Shown here piece by piece: positions 1 to 9,683 of a stretch of DNA of 64,000 bases. The number at the start of each line of letters is the position of its first letter. The first letter of the stretch is position 1. The notes beneath the pieces were generated by a model that did not search any database, was not told the origin of the DNA, and was given only the letters and a program-made list of their open reading frames with translations. Source of the stretch: ZC4RG20 sp963782445 (GTDB lineage: Bacteria > Pseudomonadota > Gammaproteobacteria > Steroidobacterales > Rariloculaceae); NCBI GenBank assembly GCA_963782445.1, contig CAWAJM010000001.1, positions 124,001-188,000 of the forward strand. Direction: 5' to 3'. Made by a program: the position numbers and the translations under genes.

Positions 1-572
1 GCAGTCCTGCGCGCGCCTCGGCGGCATCGTGCAGCGCCGCCAACGCGTCGTTGCCGCCGATCATGACGACGTACAGGGCATCGGCGGGCAGGCCCGCCCT
101 GTGGTCGAGCCGCAGCCGATCCACCTGGCTCCGAAGATCGTCGATCCCGGTGCCGGCCGCCGTGGCGCCGGCGACGGCGTAGTCGCTGCCGACGGTAGGA
201 CGCTGCGGCACGGTGTGGAACGAAGGCTCGAGCGGCGCGAGCCCGAGGCCCGCGGCCAGGACCTCGGCGGCGACCGGGCCGTTCGTCGCGCGGCTTCGCT
301 CGTAGATGAGGTCGTCGCAGCCGTGCCCGAGGACGAAGACGTCGATCGGGTTGCAGAGGCCGACGGTATGCATCGGAAAGTACGGCTGGCCGAGCAGGAC
401 ATCGATCGAGGCGGCCGCATTCCCGACGTCGGAAAGGCTGTCCCCGAGCACGAAGAGCGCGCTCGGTGCCGTGCGCGGCGGCTCGCCGCCGGCCGGCCGG
501 CAGGCGGCCGCGAGGCTCAGGCTCGCGATGGCGGCGGCGAAAGCGGCGCGTGAAGCATAGGCGAAGTTCATC
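1..572 (-). CDS. SGNH/GDSL-family secreted hydrolase, partial (3' end outside window)
   Basis: The gene starts at the ATG complementary to 570-572 and runs off the left edge, leaving about 190 residues visible. The N-terminus has a hydrophobic signal region ending in a Cys-containing stretch (AAACRPAGG), which could be a lipobox. It is followed by the GDSL block (VLGDSLSDVGN, carrying the nucleophile Ser) and later by the GGND block that supplies the oxyanion-hole Asn. The family comprises exported esterases and lipases. The catalytic Asp/His block near the C-terminus lies outside the window, so catalytic completeness cannot be judged. Substrate is unknown; the many esterases nearby make a plant or lipid ester plausible. 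Confidence 0.85.
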
Positions 573-718
573 TCTGAAGCGTGCCTCCCGTGACGGCCGA
601 TGAGTGGCCCTGGAACTACAGCGCACAAGCAACGGTTGTGCCATGCGTGCTGCCGCGAGCAGCGGTCTGCCCCCGCCGCGGCTGCGATGGCGCCGGGCCT
701 CCTGCGCGCGGGCCGACG

Positions 719-747
719 TTGACACGGTTCGGGACCTCGGTTAAATT
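719..747 (+). promoter_or_regulatory. Candidate sigma70-type promoter
   Basis: A TTGACA hexamer at 719-724 is followed after 17 bases by TAAATT at 742-747. This sits in an otherwise empty 286-bp intergenic region between the divergent GDSL gene and the SMP-30-like gene, about 110 bases upstream of the latter's start. It is a good consensus match for a GC-rich genome, but there is no experimental support. Confidence 0.45.
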
Positions 748-858
748 GCGCAAGACGCGATACGAGAGCATCTCGGAGGCGAAACACTCGCGCGGCGATG
801 GCCGCGTCCGTGCTTGCGCCCATATACAGTCAGAAAAAAGAACAAACAGGGGACAACG

Positions 859-1935
859 ATGAAGTCGACGATCGCTCTCGCCGCCGTGCTGACCTGCGCA
901 GCGGCCACGGCCGCCGCTCAGCAGCCTGCCTCGGCCTTCGACCGCGGCCACAGCCTGCAGTCCTGGCAGGATCCCGGCCATGCGGCGCTCGTCGCCAAGT
1001 GCCGTAAGCCGCCCAAGCCGTTCTCGATCGGGGGCAGGGCGTCCGCCGATGCCGTACCGCCGCCGCCCCCCGCGCTGCCGACCTCGACGGCGATCCCCGG
1101 CGTGATCGCGGCCGGGCAATCGTGGAAGGTCGTCTGGTCCTGGGAGGGCAACAACGTCGACGGCATCATCGCGGCCGACGACGGCACGATGCTATGGGCG
1201 AACAACGACGCGAGCAACGTCATGAAGCTCGACCCGGCGACGGGCCTTGCGCAGGTCATCTACGGGGACGCCAACACGGGCGGGGCCCTATCGCGCAGCA
1301 AGAACGGCGCCTTGTTCCTCGCGACGCGCGGGCTGCATTCGGCCGTCGTACAACTGGAGCCCGAGCGCAAGGTGCTCGCGGACTCGTACCGCGGCGAGCC
1401 GCTCGACTGCGTCGGCGGCGTCGTGAACGACATCGCGGCGGACAGGCACGGCGGCGTCTACATCACGATCTCCGGCGCAGGGCTTTACTACGCGAATCCC
1501 GAGGGCGTCGTCTCGGAGTACGGCGACGGTCTCACGTTCACGAACGGCATCGCGCTGAGTCCGGACGAGAAGACGCTCTACGTGACGAACGGCGCGGCGG
1601 TCGTGGCATTCGACGTCGGCGCCGACGGGGCGCTGACGCATCAGCGCGAGTTCGGCAAGCTGCGCGGCGGCCGGGGCGGCGACGGCTCGGCCGTCGACTC
1701 CGAGGGCCGCCTGTATGTCGCGACCGGCAGCTCGGCCAACGTCTTTGCACCCAGCGGCGAGTTTCTCGGCAGCATTCCCGGGCCGCAGGGCATGCACGGC
1801 GTGGCTTTCGGCGGCCGCGACAAGAAGACGCTGTTCGGCATCGTGTTTTACGGCGGCTGGGGCACGCCGAGCGCGCGCAACGAGGTCGTGGAGATTCCGA
1901 CGCTGGCGCAGGGCTATCTGGGCCGCGCCAAATAA
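859..1935 (+). CDS. Exported SMP-30/gluconolactonase-like beta-propeller protein
   Basis: A 358-residue protein. I chose the ATG at 859 because it follows a purine-rich AGGGGA and begins a clean signal peptide (MKSTIALAAVLTCAAATAAA-QQ). The rest resembles the SMP-30/gluconolactonase/LRE-like six-bladed propeller: repeated motifs such as NGIALSPDEKTLYVTN and GSAVDSEGRLYVATG match the metal-binding and blade strands of that family. Members hydrolyse lactones or act as periplasmic binding propellers. The exported location argues against a role in central sugar metabolism. A second propeller gene follows 53 bases downstream on the same strand, so the two may be co-transcribed. The exact substrate cannot be told. 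Confidence 0.8.
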   Translation: MKSTIALAAVLTCAAATAAAQQPASAFDRGHSLQSWQDPGHAALVAKCRKPPKPFSIGGRASADAVPPPPPALPTSTAIPGVIAAGQSWKVVWSWEGNNVDGIIAADDGTMLWANNDASNVMKLDPATGLAQVIYGDANTGGALSRSKNGALFLATRGLHSAVVQLEPERKVLADSYRGEPLDCVGGVVNDIAADRHGGVYITISGAGLYYANPEGVVSEYGDGLTFTNGIALSPDEKTLYVTNGAAVVAFDVGADGALTHQREFGKLRGGRGGDGSAVDSEGRLYVATGSSANVFAPSGEFLGSIPGPQGMHGVAFGGRDKKTLFGIVFYGGWGTPSARNEVVEIPTLAQGYLGRAK

Positions 1936-1988
1936 GCCGGCCTGCGTAAGCTCGCGACCGGCAGCCAAGCACGGGGAGGCTCCGAGCC

Positions 1989-3059
1989 ATGAAAATCACG
2001 AGATCGTTGACGCCGTGGGTCGTCTTGCTTCTCGCCGCCGTCGCTCGAGCCCAAGGCGCGGGTTGCGAGCCGAGCGGCGGCCTGAAGTTCGTGTGCGGGC
2101 CGAAGAACGCGGAAGATCTCGTCCGCGTGCCGGGCACGCGGTGGATCATCGCGAGCGGCATGGCCGAGGGGGTCGGCGGGCTCTCGCTCATCGACGCGCG
2201 TGCTCACACGTGGGCTCCGCTCTATCCCGGGCCGGCGCCCAAGGCGGCCCACGCTGCGGCCTATCCGGATTGCGCGACTCCGCCGGACCCTTCGAAGCTG
2301 CAGACGCACGGCTTGAACCTGCGTCCGGGGCGCGGAGGCCATTCGATGCTCTACGCGGTCGCGCACGGCGCGCGGGAGTCGATCGAAGCCTTCGACGTCG
2401 ACGCGAACGGCGCGACCCCGACGGTCACGTGGAAGGGTTGCGTGCCGATGCCGGACGGCCTCGCCGCGAACAGCGTCGCCTCCTTCGCGGACGGCTCGCT
2501 GCTTGCGACGGTCCTGCTGCTGCCCGGCAAGTCGTTCGCCGATTCGATCGCGAAGCGGCCCACGGGTGCCGTCTTCGAATGGTCGCCCGGGCAGCACGGC
2601 TTTACGCGGGTCGAGGGCACGGAGCTGCCGGGGGATAACGGCATCGAGGTCTCGGCCGACGGGCGCGAGTTCTTCGTCGTCTCCTCCGGCTTCCAGACCA
2701 TCGTCGCGTTTTCGCACACGAACCCGGCAAAGCAGCTCGGCACGACGCGCCCGCTGCCGTTCACGCCCGACAACGTCCACATGGGCCCCGACGGCCGGCT
2801 CCTGACGGCCGGGATGAAGAACGACGAGCCGGCCTGCGGGGGGCCGCCCGGGCCGCAGCACACGCTGGCCAAGCTCTCTTCCTGTCCGCGCGGCACGATC
2901 GGCATGGCCATCGATCCGGCCACGATGATGGATACGCTGCTGCTTGCGACGGAGGCCAATCCGAAGTTCAGCAATGCGACGATGGTACTGCCGGTCGGCG
3001 ACGAGGTCTTCATCGGCACGTTCTCGAGCGATCGTGTCGCGTACGCGCCGTTGCGCTGA
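1989..3059 (+). CDS. Exported SMP-30/strictosidine-synthase-like propeller protein
   Basis: A 356-residue protein with a signal peptide (MKITRSLTPWVVLLLAAVARAQ) preceded by a GGGGAGG ribosome site. Motifs such as LPGDNGIEVSADGREFFVVS and FTPDNVHMGPDGRLLTAG resemble the arylesterase/strictosidine-synthase type of six-bladed propeller, where Asn/Asp residues in the central tunnel bind calcium. Several cysteines in the N-terminal part (CEPSGG, VCGPK, YPDC) suggest disulfides in the periplasm. It lies between another propeller gene and a metallo-beta-lactamase-fold gene, all on one strand with short gaps, so a three-gene operon is likely. Function beyond a lactonase-type or binding role is unknown. 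Confidence 0.7.
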   Translation: MKITRSLTPWVVLLLAAVARAQGAGCEPSGGLKFVCGPKNAEDLVRVPGTRWIIASGMAEGVGGLSLIDARAHTWAPLYPGPAPKAAHAAAYPDCATPPDPSKLQTHGLNLRPGRGGHSMLYAVAHGARESIEAFDVDANGATPTVTWKGCVPMPDGLAANSVASFADGSLLATVLLLPGKSFADSIAKRPTGAVFEWSPGQHGFTRVEGTELPGDNGIEVSADGREFFVVSSGFQTIVAFSHTNPAKQLGTTRPLPFTPDNVHMGPDGRLLTAGMKNDEPACGGPPGPQHTLAKLSSCPRGTIGMAIDPATMMDTLLLATEANPKFSNATMVLPVGDEVFIGTFSSDRVAYAPLR

Positions 3060-3068
3060 GCACGCACC

Positions 3069-4571
3069 ATGAACGCGAAACTGCTTTCGGCGGGTCTCGT
3101 CGCGATCGTGCTCGGTTGGACGTGCGCTTTCGGTCAGGAGCCTTCGCAAGCCCGGGCGCTGCTCGAGGCCGCCGCGGGCGCCATGGGCGGCCTCGAGCGG
3201 CTCGAGCGGCTCGACAATTTCGTCATGACGGGCTTCGGCCAACGCTATGCCTCGAACGGCAACATCAGCGCCGATCCCAACTCGCCGCCGAAGTGGCAGG
3301 CCATTGCCGAGTCCGAGCGCTATTTCGACCTGCATCATGGCCGTGCGCTGAACCGCGAGCGCGCGAGCAACATGTTCCCGTTCGCGGCGCCTTTCGGCAT
3401 GTCCTGGAACGCTCGGGAGCGGGTGCAGACGGGCCTCGGCGCGCTCGATCATCCGCTGCCGGCCCTGCTCGCGGCGCTGCGGCCCACGACGAAGCTCGGC
3501 GCCGTGCAGATCGAGGCCGGCATGGCCGTCGTGCCGTTCACGCTCGAGGACGGCACGCCGCTCTGGATCGCGATCGATCCGCATACCCATCTGCCGTATT
3601 GGACGCGCTGGATCACGGGCAGCGCGACGCTCGGCGACGTCACGAATACGGCCTACTTCACGGGCTATCTGCCGTTCGACGGCGTCTGGCTGCCGACCGG
3701 TCTCATGGACAAGATCGACTGGCGCGATCAGGTCACGCTGATGTTCCAGGTCGACTCCTACCGGCTCGATGTCCGCGACCGGCCTGCGTTCCCCGCAGCG
3801 GCCCCGGGCGCGCGCGACACGGCGCCGCTCGAGGTCCGAACGACGAAGATCGCCGACGGCGTCTGGGACGTGCGCATCGCGGGAGGCAGCGGCGGCGCCG
3901 TCATCGAGTTCGCCGACCACCTCGTGATGTTCGAGCCTTACGGCAACGAGGCCCAAACCCTTGCGCGTCTCGATGCCGCGGACCGGCTCGTGCCCGGCAA
4001 GCGGGTCACTGCGGTCGTCGTCTCGCATCACCACGAGGATCACGCCGGCGGCCTGCGCGCGGCCGTTGCGCGCGGGCTCACGATCGTCGCGCAGCGCCGG
4101 ACACAGGCGCTGTTCGAGGACTGGGTCGCGCGTCCGGCCGTGCACTTCCCGGACGCGCTGGCCCGCAATCCGCAGCCGCTGCGTTTCCTGCCCGTCGACG
4201 AGCACCTCGTGCTGCAGGACGCCGCGCAGCGCCTCGATCTCTACCATGCCGTCGGCGACCTGCACATGGCCGACGCCCTGATCGCCTATCTGCCGAAGCA
4301 GAAGATCCTCATGGAGGGCGACTTCACGGACGAGGGCTGGGCGTGGAACTGGTGGGCCGGTGCGCTGCAGGCCAACATGAAGCGCTACGGCCTGGACCCG
4401 AAGCTCGACATTCCCGTGCACGGCACGCCGGGCACGATTGCGCAGAAGCTCGCGCGCACGGCCGAGCAGGTCGCGGCCGCACAGCGCTTCTGCGCGGAAA
4501 GCGCGGCGCGCGGCAGCTATCCTTTCGGCTGCCCGGTGCGCTATACGACGAAGGGAGCCATCGGCGAATAG
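3069..4571 (+). CDS. Exported metallo-beta-lactamase-fold hydrolase, long form
   Basis: A 500-residue protein starting 9 bases after the upstream propeller gene, so probably the third gene of that operon. A signal peptide (about residues 1-22) precedes a roughly 230-residue N-terminal region without a motif I recognise. The metallo-beta-lactamase domain begins around residue 255 and contains HxHxDH at residues 320-325 (SHHHEDHAGG). Later HAVGDLHMADALIAY and MEGDF are consistent with the remaining zinc ligands. The long N-terminal extension is a feature of several uncharacterised exported MBL proteins. The reaction is unknown; lactone, ester or phosphodiester hydrolysis are all possible. Confidence 0.8.
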   Translation: MNAKLLSAGLVAIVLGWTCAFGQEPSQARALLEAAAGAMGGLERLERLDNFVMTGFGQRYASNGNISADPNSPPKWQAIAESERYFDLHHGRALNRERASNMFPFAAPFGMSWNARERVQTGLGALDHPLPALLAALRPTTKLGAVQIEAGMAVVPFTLEDGTPLWIAIDPHTHLPYWTRWITGSATLGDVTNTAYFTGYLPFDGVWLPTGLMDKIDWRDQVTLMFQVDSYRLDVRDRPAFPAAAPGARDTAPLEVRTTKIADGVWDVRIAGGSGGAVIEFADHLVMFEPYGNEAQTLARLDAADRLVPGKRVTAVVVSHHHEDHAGGLRAAVARGLTIVAQRRTQALFEDWVARPAVHFPDALARNPQPLRFLPVDEHLVLQDAAQRLDLYHAVGDLHMADALIAYLPKQKILMEGDFTDEGWAWNWWAGALQANMKRYGLDPKLDIPVHGTPGTIAQKLARTAEQVAAAQRFCAESAARGSYPFGCPVRYTTKGAIGE

Positions 4572-4601
4572 CAGGCTGTCGAAACGGCCTCCGCAGGCGC
4601 G

Positions 4602-6365
4602 CTACTCGCAGCGAAAATTCGCCGCATCCTCGAGGCTGCCGCGGCCCAGGTAGCGCGCCACCTCGGGATAGGGACACAGCGGGCGAGTGCGTCCGGGCCA
4701 CGGACTCGAGGGCCCGGCCGTCGCGAGGATGCGGTCCGGCGGCGTGCCGCGCTCGACCCAGCCGACGAGCGCGTCGAACGCATCGAACTGGTCTGTTGCG
4801 GGTCCGCCGCCGCAGTGCGCCATGCCGGGCACCGGAAATAGCCTGACGAAGTCCGCCGCCTTGCCTTGGTTCAGGCGATTCACCTCGTCGTACCAGGCCT
4901 TGGTGTCGTTGATCGAGAAGACGGGGTCCGAGACGCCCTGCGGCACGATGAGCTTCGCGCCGTGATCGCGGAACGCCGAGAGGTCGGGCGAGCGCGCGCC
5001 GATGTCCCGCCAGGCCGAGCGCTCGAAGGGCGGATACGTCGCGTAGATCTTCGGTGCGTCGGTGTCGAAGTCGAAGTGCAGCGCATAGGCGAAGGCGTCG
5101 GCGGGCGCGGCGCCGACGACCGTCGGCGGCGTCGTGAAGATCGAGGCGAGGGCCGTCGCGCCCATGGCGACGTTGATGCCCGGGAAATTGCCGTCCTCGG
5201 GGCCGATCTTCCAGGCGCGCCAGCCGTCGCTGCCGATCCCGGCGTCGAACGGCCAGCTCGCGTAGAGGGCCTTGCCGCGGCTGTTCTTCGCGCCGCCGTA
5301 GACGCGCTCGATGACGTCGACCTGCGCCTGGCTCAGACAGTCGGGCGCGCTCGTGCATACCTGGTCCCGCAGCTTGCGGTCCACGCGGTGCGCGTCGCAG
5401 CGCGTCCAATCGGCCGTGATGCCGTCGACGGCGCCGTCGTCGGCGTCGCAGGCGGCCAGCACGGCGGCGCGCACGCGCGCGAACTGCCCCTTGCTGAACG
5501 TGGCCGGCAGGCGCGAGTACGTATCGCCCGGAGGCGTGTGACCAGGGTCGATGAGGCTCGCGAACGCCTGCGTGTCCCAGGCCTCGGCGACGGCGGCGCG
5601 CGGCAGCGAGAAGCCGGGCGAGGCGGCCACGATGCCGTCGAACACGTCCGGGTCGCGCTGCGCGAAGAACATCCCTTCCTGGCCGCCCTTGGAGCAGCCG
5701 ACGAAGTAGGAGTGCTGGGGACCGCGGCCGTAGTAGGTGCGGATCAGGGCTTTCGCGGCCACGGCCACGGGCTTCAGCGACGTCCCGCCGTAGTCGGCGC
5801 GCGCTCGCGGGTCGAAGCCGAACGCGCTCGGACCGCCGCGGGCGGGATCGGTATTGCGCGCATTGTCGTGGCCGGAGTCTTGGGAGACGACGGCGAACCC
5901 GCGGTCGAGCGCGTTCGGAGTGCCGGCCTCGATGCGCCCGAGCGCGTCGCCGATGTCGCCGTCCGTGCCGCCGCCGCCCTGGAAGAAGAAGCGTTCGTTC
6001 CATGCCGCGGGCAGCCGCACGTGAAAGTGAATCGCGTAATGCTGGCCCGCCTCGCCGATGCGCTCGTGCATGACGGCCGTGATCTCGCAATGGGCCGGCA
6101 GTGAGATCTCGCCGGCCGGCGTGTTCACCTTGGCCCCCGCCGCGCGCCACACGACGGTTTCGATGTGTGTCGTCGAATCCGGCCAGCTATTCATGTTCGT
6201 GGCCAGTCCGATGCAGCGCCGGGCCATTGCGGACGGCTCGGCCGCGGCCGCATGGGTCGCTTGAGCCATGGCGGGGTTCGCGCCGTGCCAGAGGCACAAC
6301 GTGAGGAGCGCGCCCCCAGCGGCCAGCGCTCTTTCTCGGCAGCCCGCGCTACGATAGTCCTTCAT
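4602..6365 (-). CDS. Tannase/feruloyl-esterase family protein 1
   Basis: A 587-residue exported esterase. The reading frame is open far upstream into the neighbouring hydroxylase, but the correct start is the ATG at 6365, which gives a signal peptide (LAAGGALLTLCLWHGANPAMAQA). The family's Cys-Ser...His-Cys arrangement is visible: GCSKGGQEG with the nucleophile Ser at about residue 225, and GMAHCGGG near the C-terminus, which in tannases form a disulfide bringing Ser and His together. The family hydrolyses gallate or hydroxycinnamate esters outside the cytoplasm. A second member is at 36815-38350. It lies downstream of a FAD hydroxylase on the same strand with about 130 bases between, possibly one unit. 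Confidence 0.9.
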   Translation of the reverse strand: MKDYRSAGCRERALAAGGALLTLCLWHGANPAMAQATHAAAAEPSAMARRCIGLATNMNSWPDSTTHIETVVWRAAGAKVNTPAGEISLPAHCEITAVMHERIGEAGQHYAIHFHVRLPAAWNERFFFQGGGGTDGDIGDALGRIEAGTPNALDRGFAVVSQDSGHDNARNTDPARGGPSAFGFDPRARADYGGTSLKPVAVAAKALIRTYYGRGPQHSYFVGCSKGGQEGMFFAQRDPDVFDGIVAASPGFSLPRAAVAEAWDTQAFASLIDPGHTPPGDTYSRLPATFSKGQFARVRAAVLAACDADDGAVDGITADWTRCDAHRVDRKLRDQVCTSAPDCLSQAQVDVIERVYGGAKNSRGKALYASWPFDAGIGSDGWRAWKIGPEDGNFPGINVAMGATALASIFTTPPTVVGAAPADAFAYALHFDFDTDAPKIYATYPPFERSAWRDIGARSPDLSAFRDHGAKLIVPQGVSDPVFSINDTKAWYDEVNRLNQGKAADFVRLFPVPGMAHCGGGPATDQFDAFDALVGWVERGTPPDRILATAGPSSPWPGRTRPLCPYPEVARYLGRGSLEDAANFRCE

Positions 6366-6496
6366 GCGATCCCCCGATCCGTGACAGGCGTTTTGCGATG
6401 CTCCGAACCTTAGCGTCTCCCGCAGACGTTTGCGACACGCGCGAGCGCGGCCTCGGCCGAGGCGGTGGGCCTCGGCGATCAGCGAACCTGCCTGCT

Positions 6497-8153
6497 CTAA
6501 CCGTCGGACGCGTCGCCGCGCGCGAGGACGGCGGACAGGACTCGGCCGAGCCCGCCGTCGGTTTGGGACGGAGGCCCGCTCGCGCGCCATGCGACGAAGG
6601 CGTCCGGACGCACCAGCACGGCGCCGCCCGGAGGCAGCTCGTAGGCTTGGAGGAAGCGCTCGTCGACGTTCTTCGAGGCCCGTGCCTGCGCCGATCTCCC
6701 AGGCATCGACAGGCACGGCGAGCGTCTGCGCGGCCGTCCGCGCTGCGGCGCGCCAGGCACCGCCCGCGGGGCCCGAGAGCAGGACGAAACGGCGGCCGAA
6801 CAGATCGAGCGTCGATACGAGTCTGCCTTCGCGCCGCAGTGTGACATGCGGCGCGCGACTGCCGGGCCGGGCGCGTAAGGCGTCCGGATGCGCAAACGAA
6901 GGATCCTCGGCCGCTCCTGGGTCGACGACCGCCGCCGACGCGTATCGGTAGCCGATCTCGATCGTCAGGTCGTCTACGAGCGGCCGCGCGTCCCCGATCC
7001 CGCGCTCGGGCACGACGCGTGTGGCGTAGCGCGCGTACGCCTGATGGACCGTGAACTCGCCGACGGGCCGGCGCTCTTCGCCATAGGTCTCGAGCAGGCC
7101 GGGTCCGGCTTCGCGTTTCAATACCATCGCTAGCTTCCAGGCGAGATTGTGTGCGTCCTGCACGCCCGTATTGCCGCCGAAGCCGCCGTTCGGCGGCACG
7201 ACGTGCGCCGCATCGCCGGCGAGGAAGACACGACCCTGCCCGTAGCGCGAGGCGACGTTCGCCTCCGCTTCCCAGGGGACGATCTGCCGTACCGTCACGG
7301 CCAGATCCGGCACGCCGATCGCAGCCCTGAGCAGCTCGAGCGCGCGCGCCTGCGTCATGCCGGCCCAGACGTCGACGGCCGCGTCGCGCGTCACGTCGGC
7401 GCCGACGGTGTTGACGGCCAGAAAGCCCCTCCGGCCCGCACGATTGAGACGGAAGAAGCCGCGCAGGGTCGGATTGGCCACATAGAACACGCCGGAATTT
7501 CGGCCCTGGAGCAGTCCGGAGCAATCCGCCTCGAAGTAGATCGTGACGCTTCTCGAGTGGAGCCCGTAGCCGCTCATGTCGATGCCGAGCGCGCGGCGGA
7601 CGCGGCTTCGGTTGCCGTCGGCGGCGACCATGTACTCGGCGCGGATGTCCTGCTCCTCGCCCGTGTCGAGGTCGCGGACCCGTGCGTCGACGCCGTCCGC
7701 GTCCTGCTCGAAGGCGATCATTTCCGTGCGGTAACGCAGCGCCGCGCCGAGGGCCTCGGCGCGCCGCCTCAGGAGCGGCTCGAGCACGTCCTGGTCGATG
7801 AAGATGCGCCCCGTCGGGCTGCGGCCGTCGACCCCTTCGTTGAGGTTGCCGATGAAGCGGGCGAGCTCGCGGCCCGCCAGGGACTCGACCGCAATGATGC
7901 CGCCCTCGGGGTCGTACGTCTCGCGCGATTTCGCCCTGACCTCGGCCTCGAGCCCCAGCTCGCGCAAAATTTCGACGGTGCGGATTTGGAAGTGGCCGGC
8001 CCGGGGGTGAATCGCCGTTCCGGCATGGCGCTCGACCGCGAGCGTGCGGATGCCGTACGAGGCCATGAGCGCGGCCGTCGTCAGCCCGACGAGGCTGCCG
8101 CCGACGATGAGGACCGGTACTTGTTCCGGTCCGGATTTGGACGGGGTGCTCAT
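6497..8153 (-). pseudogene. FAD-dependent aromatic hydroxylase (PheA/MhpA-type) with one-base frameshift
   Basis: The N-terminal part from the ATG at 8153 has the Rossmann GxGxxG-type FAD motif (VLIVGGSLVGL), the DG-type region (VAADGNRSRVRRALG) and the GD FAD-ribityl motif (GDAAHVVPPNGGFGGNTGVQD), all typical of single-component flavoprotein phenol hydroxylases. After WEIGAGTGLE the frame is lost, and the conserved end (VDERFLQAYELPPGGAV, then LVRPDAFVAWRA) continues one base later, finishing at 6497. Removing one base at 6665-6671, where the plus strand reads GACGTTC and GACGTC is expected, gives a continuous 551-residue protein with the canonical LEDVDERF. This is therefore either a sequence error or a recently broken gene. 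Substrate is likely a phenolic compound. Confidence 0.8.
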
Positions 8154-8233
8154 AGGCGCCGGCCTTTTGTCCTTTTGCTACGCGCTATAGTAACGTCGAG
8201 CCACCGGCCGGCCGCCGGGGGAGGGAGGGCCTC

Positions 8234-9124
8234 ATGATGCCGTCGTTGCGGGCAACGTGCGCCTGCGTCACCGTAGGTCTTCTCGTCGCGGCCGCCCCTT
8301 GCGGCGCGCAGGGTCCCGCCATCGCCGGCGCCTCCGAGCTTCTGAAGCCGAATCCGAGCTGGCCGCTCTACCGCCATACCGGCGAGCAGTACCGAGTCTA
8401 CGACTTTCCCGGCACGGGCGAAGCAATGCCTTATCGCCTGTTCGTGCCCGCAAGCTGGCGCCCGGGGCAGCATCTGCCGATGCTCGTCACGCTGCGCGCG
8501 GGCACGAGCGTCAACAACAACTACCGTGCGGGCAACGACCTCGTGCGCGTGGCGGCCGAGCGCGGCTATATCGTCGTCACGCCCCTCGGCTACCGTCCCT
8601 ACCGCCAGCCTTACTACAACAGTCCGTTTCCGATCGCACGCGAGCCGAAGCCCACGGTCCCCGGAGCGGGCTGGACGCGCGAGGAGGACGCGCGCGCGGA
8701 GCAGGACGTCACGAACGTCGTCGGCCTCGTGACGCAAGAGTATGGCGCGGATACTTCGCGAATTTACATTCACGGCCAGAACCCTTCGGCCTCGGGGGCG
8801 ATGTATCTCATCGAGAAGTACCCGAACCTGTTTCGGGCGGCGGTGATCAGCTCGGGGCCGATCGTGACCCGGAATTACCCGTTCGCGAGGCTGCGCGGCA
8901 AGGTCGCTCTGCTCGTGATTCACGGCGAGAAGGACACGGTCAATCCCATCGCGGGCTCGCGCGCGCTCGCGGCGGCGGCCCGGGCTGCAGGCGTCGAGGC
9001 CGAGTTCGCCGAGGTGCCGGGCGGTACGCATCTGACGGCGTACCTCGACTACGCCGACGAAATCTACGATTTCCTCGACGCGCACGGCGGTACGCGGCGG
9101 GCGCCCGAAGGCGGGCGCCAATGA
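8234..9124 (+). CDS. Exported alpha/beta-hydrolase-fold protein lacking a clear nucleophile Ser
   Basis: A 296-residue protein with a signal peptide (residues 1-25), started by the ATG at 8234 behind GGGGGAGGGAGGG. It resembles PHB-depolymerase/prolyl-oligopeptidase-like secreted esterases: a strand-turn-helix at residues 177-195 (RIYIHGQNPSASGAMYLIEK), the acid Asp234 (VIHGEKDTVNP) and His266 (GGTHLTAY). In aligned relatives the nucleophile elbow reads G-x-S-x-G; here the Ser position is Asn183 and the following Gly is Ser185. The Asp and His remain. It may be a non-catalytic binder or use a shifted Ser. The gene is divergent from the FAD hydroxylase, with an 80-bp shared regulatory gap. Confidence 0.75.
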   Translation: MMPSLRATCACVTVGLLVAAAPCGAQGPAIAGASELLKPNPSWPLYRHTGEQYRVYDFPGTGEAMPYRLFVPASWRPGQHLPMLVTLRAGTSVNNNYRAGNDLVRVAAERGYIVVTPLGYRPYRQPYYNSPFPIAREPKPTVPGAGWTREEDARAEQDVTNVVGLVTQEYGADTSRIYIHGQNPSASGAMYLIEKYPNLFRAAVISSGPIVTRNYPFARLRGKVALLVIHGEKDTVNPIAGSRALAAAARAAGVEAEFAEVPGGTHLTAYLDYADEIYDFLDAHGGTRRAPEGGRQ

Positions 9125-9158
9125 AGGCGCGGTCGCCGCGCGCCGCGCCGATGCGCGC

Positions 9159-9683
9159 TCAGTCGTGGTCCGCGGCGAGCTTCTCTGTCACGGTCTTTTT
9201 CAAGCCCGTGACGCCGGCCGCCACGCCGAGCGCGAGCGCCTGGCTCTGGTCCGCGCCGTGCAGCTTCGCGCGCAGCGCGAGCAGGGCGCCGGCGCGGTTG
9301 CCGCTCGCGCAGTGCAACAGCACGGGACCCTTGAGCTTCGCAAGCAAGTCGTCGAGCGCGGCCGCGTTGGCGTAGGTGACGCCCGCGGCATGCAGGACGG
9401 GGAGATTCACGTAGTGCATGCCGAGCTTCTCGACGGTCGCTTTCTCGTCGAGGCCGCGCTTCTCGCTCGGGCCGCGAAGATCGATTACGGTCTTGTAGCC
9501 CTCGGCGGCCGCCGCAGCGAGCTGCTTGGCCGTCGGCTGGCCGGCCGTCGTGATGCCCGGCAGCGGGTCCTTCCTGTTCGGGAATTGCGTCGACTGTGCG
9601 GTAGCCAGCCCGGCCAGGAGCCAGAGCGCGAGCGCGATGCCGGCCGAAGCCGCGCGGGAGCGTGGAGATAGGCGCAGGTTCAT
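9159..9683 (-). CDS. Exported DSP/PTP-like phosphatase domain protein
   Basis: A 174-residue protein with a signal peptide (residues 1-30, ending LAGLATAQ). The signature HCxxGxR appears as HCASGNRAGA at residues 124-133, with the catalytic Cys125 and Arg130 present. The upstream TVIDLRGPSEKRG block is typical of the DUF442/cyanobacterial-type dual-specificity phosphatase-like proteins, some of which are fused to sulfide-metabolism domains. The general acid Asp is less obvious. Its 3' end faces the preceding hydrolase gene with a 34-bp gap. Being exported, it is unlikely to act on cytoplasmic phosphotyrosine; the substrate is unknown. Confidence 0.8.
   Translation of the reverse strand: MNLRLSPRSRAASAGIALALWLLAGLATAQSTQFPNRKDPLPGITTAGQPTAKQLAAAAAEGYKTVIDLRGPSEKRGLDEKATVEKLGMHYVNLPVLHAAGVTYANAAALDDLLAKLKGPVLLHCASGNRAGALLALRAKLHGADQSQALALGVAAGVTGLKKTVTEKLAADHD

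Noticed and set aside
1914..4421. 835-codon open frame antisense to the propeller and MBL genes
   Set aside because: It is a GC-driven shadow: Arg/His/Leu-rich, with no domain, and fully overlapping two well-supported genes.
6665..6671. Programmed ribosomal frameshifting as explanation of the five GA(A)CGT breaks
   Set aside because: The genes are unrelated, there is no slippery heptamer or stop codon context, and downstream parts are essential domains. A sequence or modification effect is simpler.
4602..8153. A single 1183-codon open frame that would fuse the FAD hydroxylase and the tannase
   Set aside because: The middle part is an Arg-rich out-of-frame translation of the hydroxylase C-terminus. 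The tannase has its own signal peptide at 6365 and the hydroxylase end is in another frame after a one-base shift.
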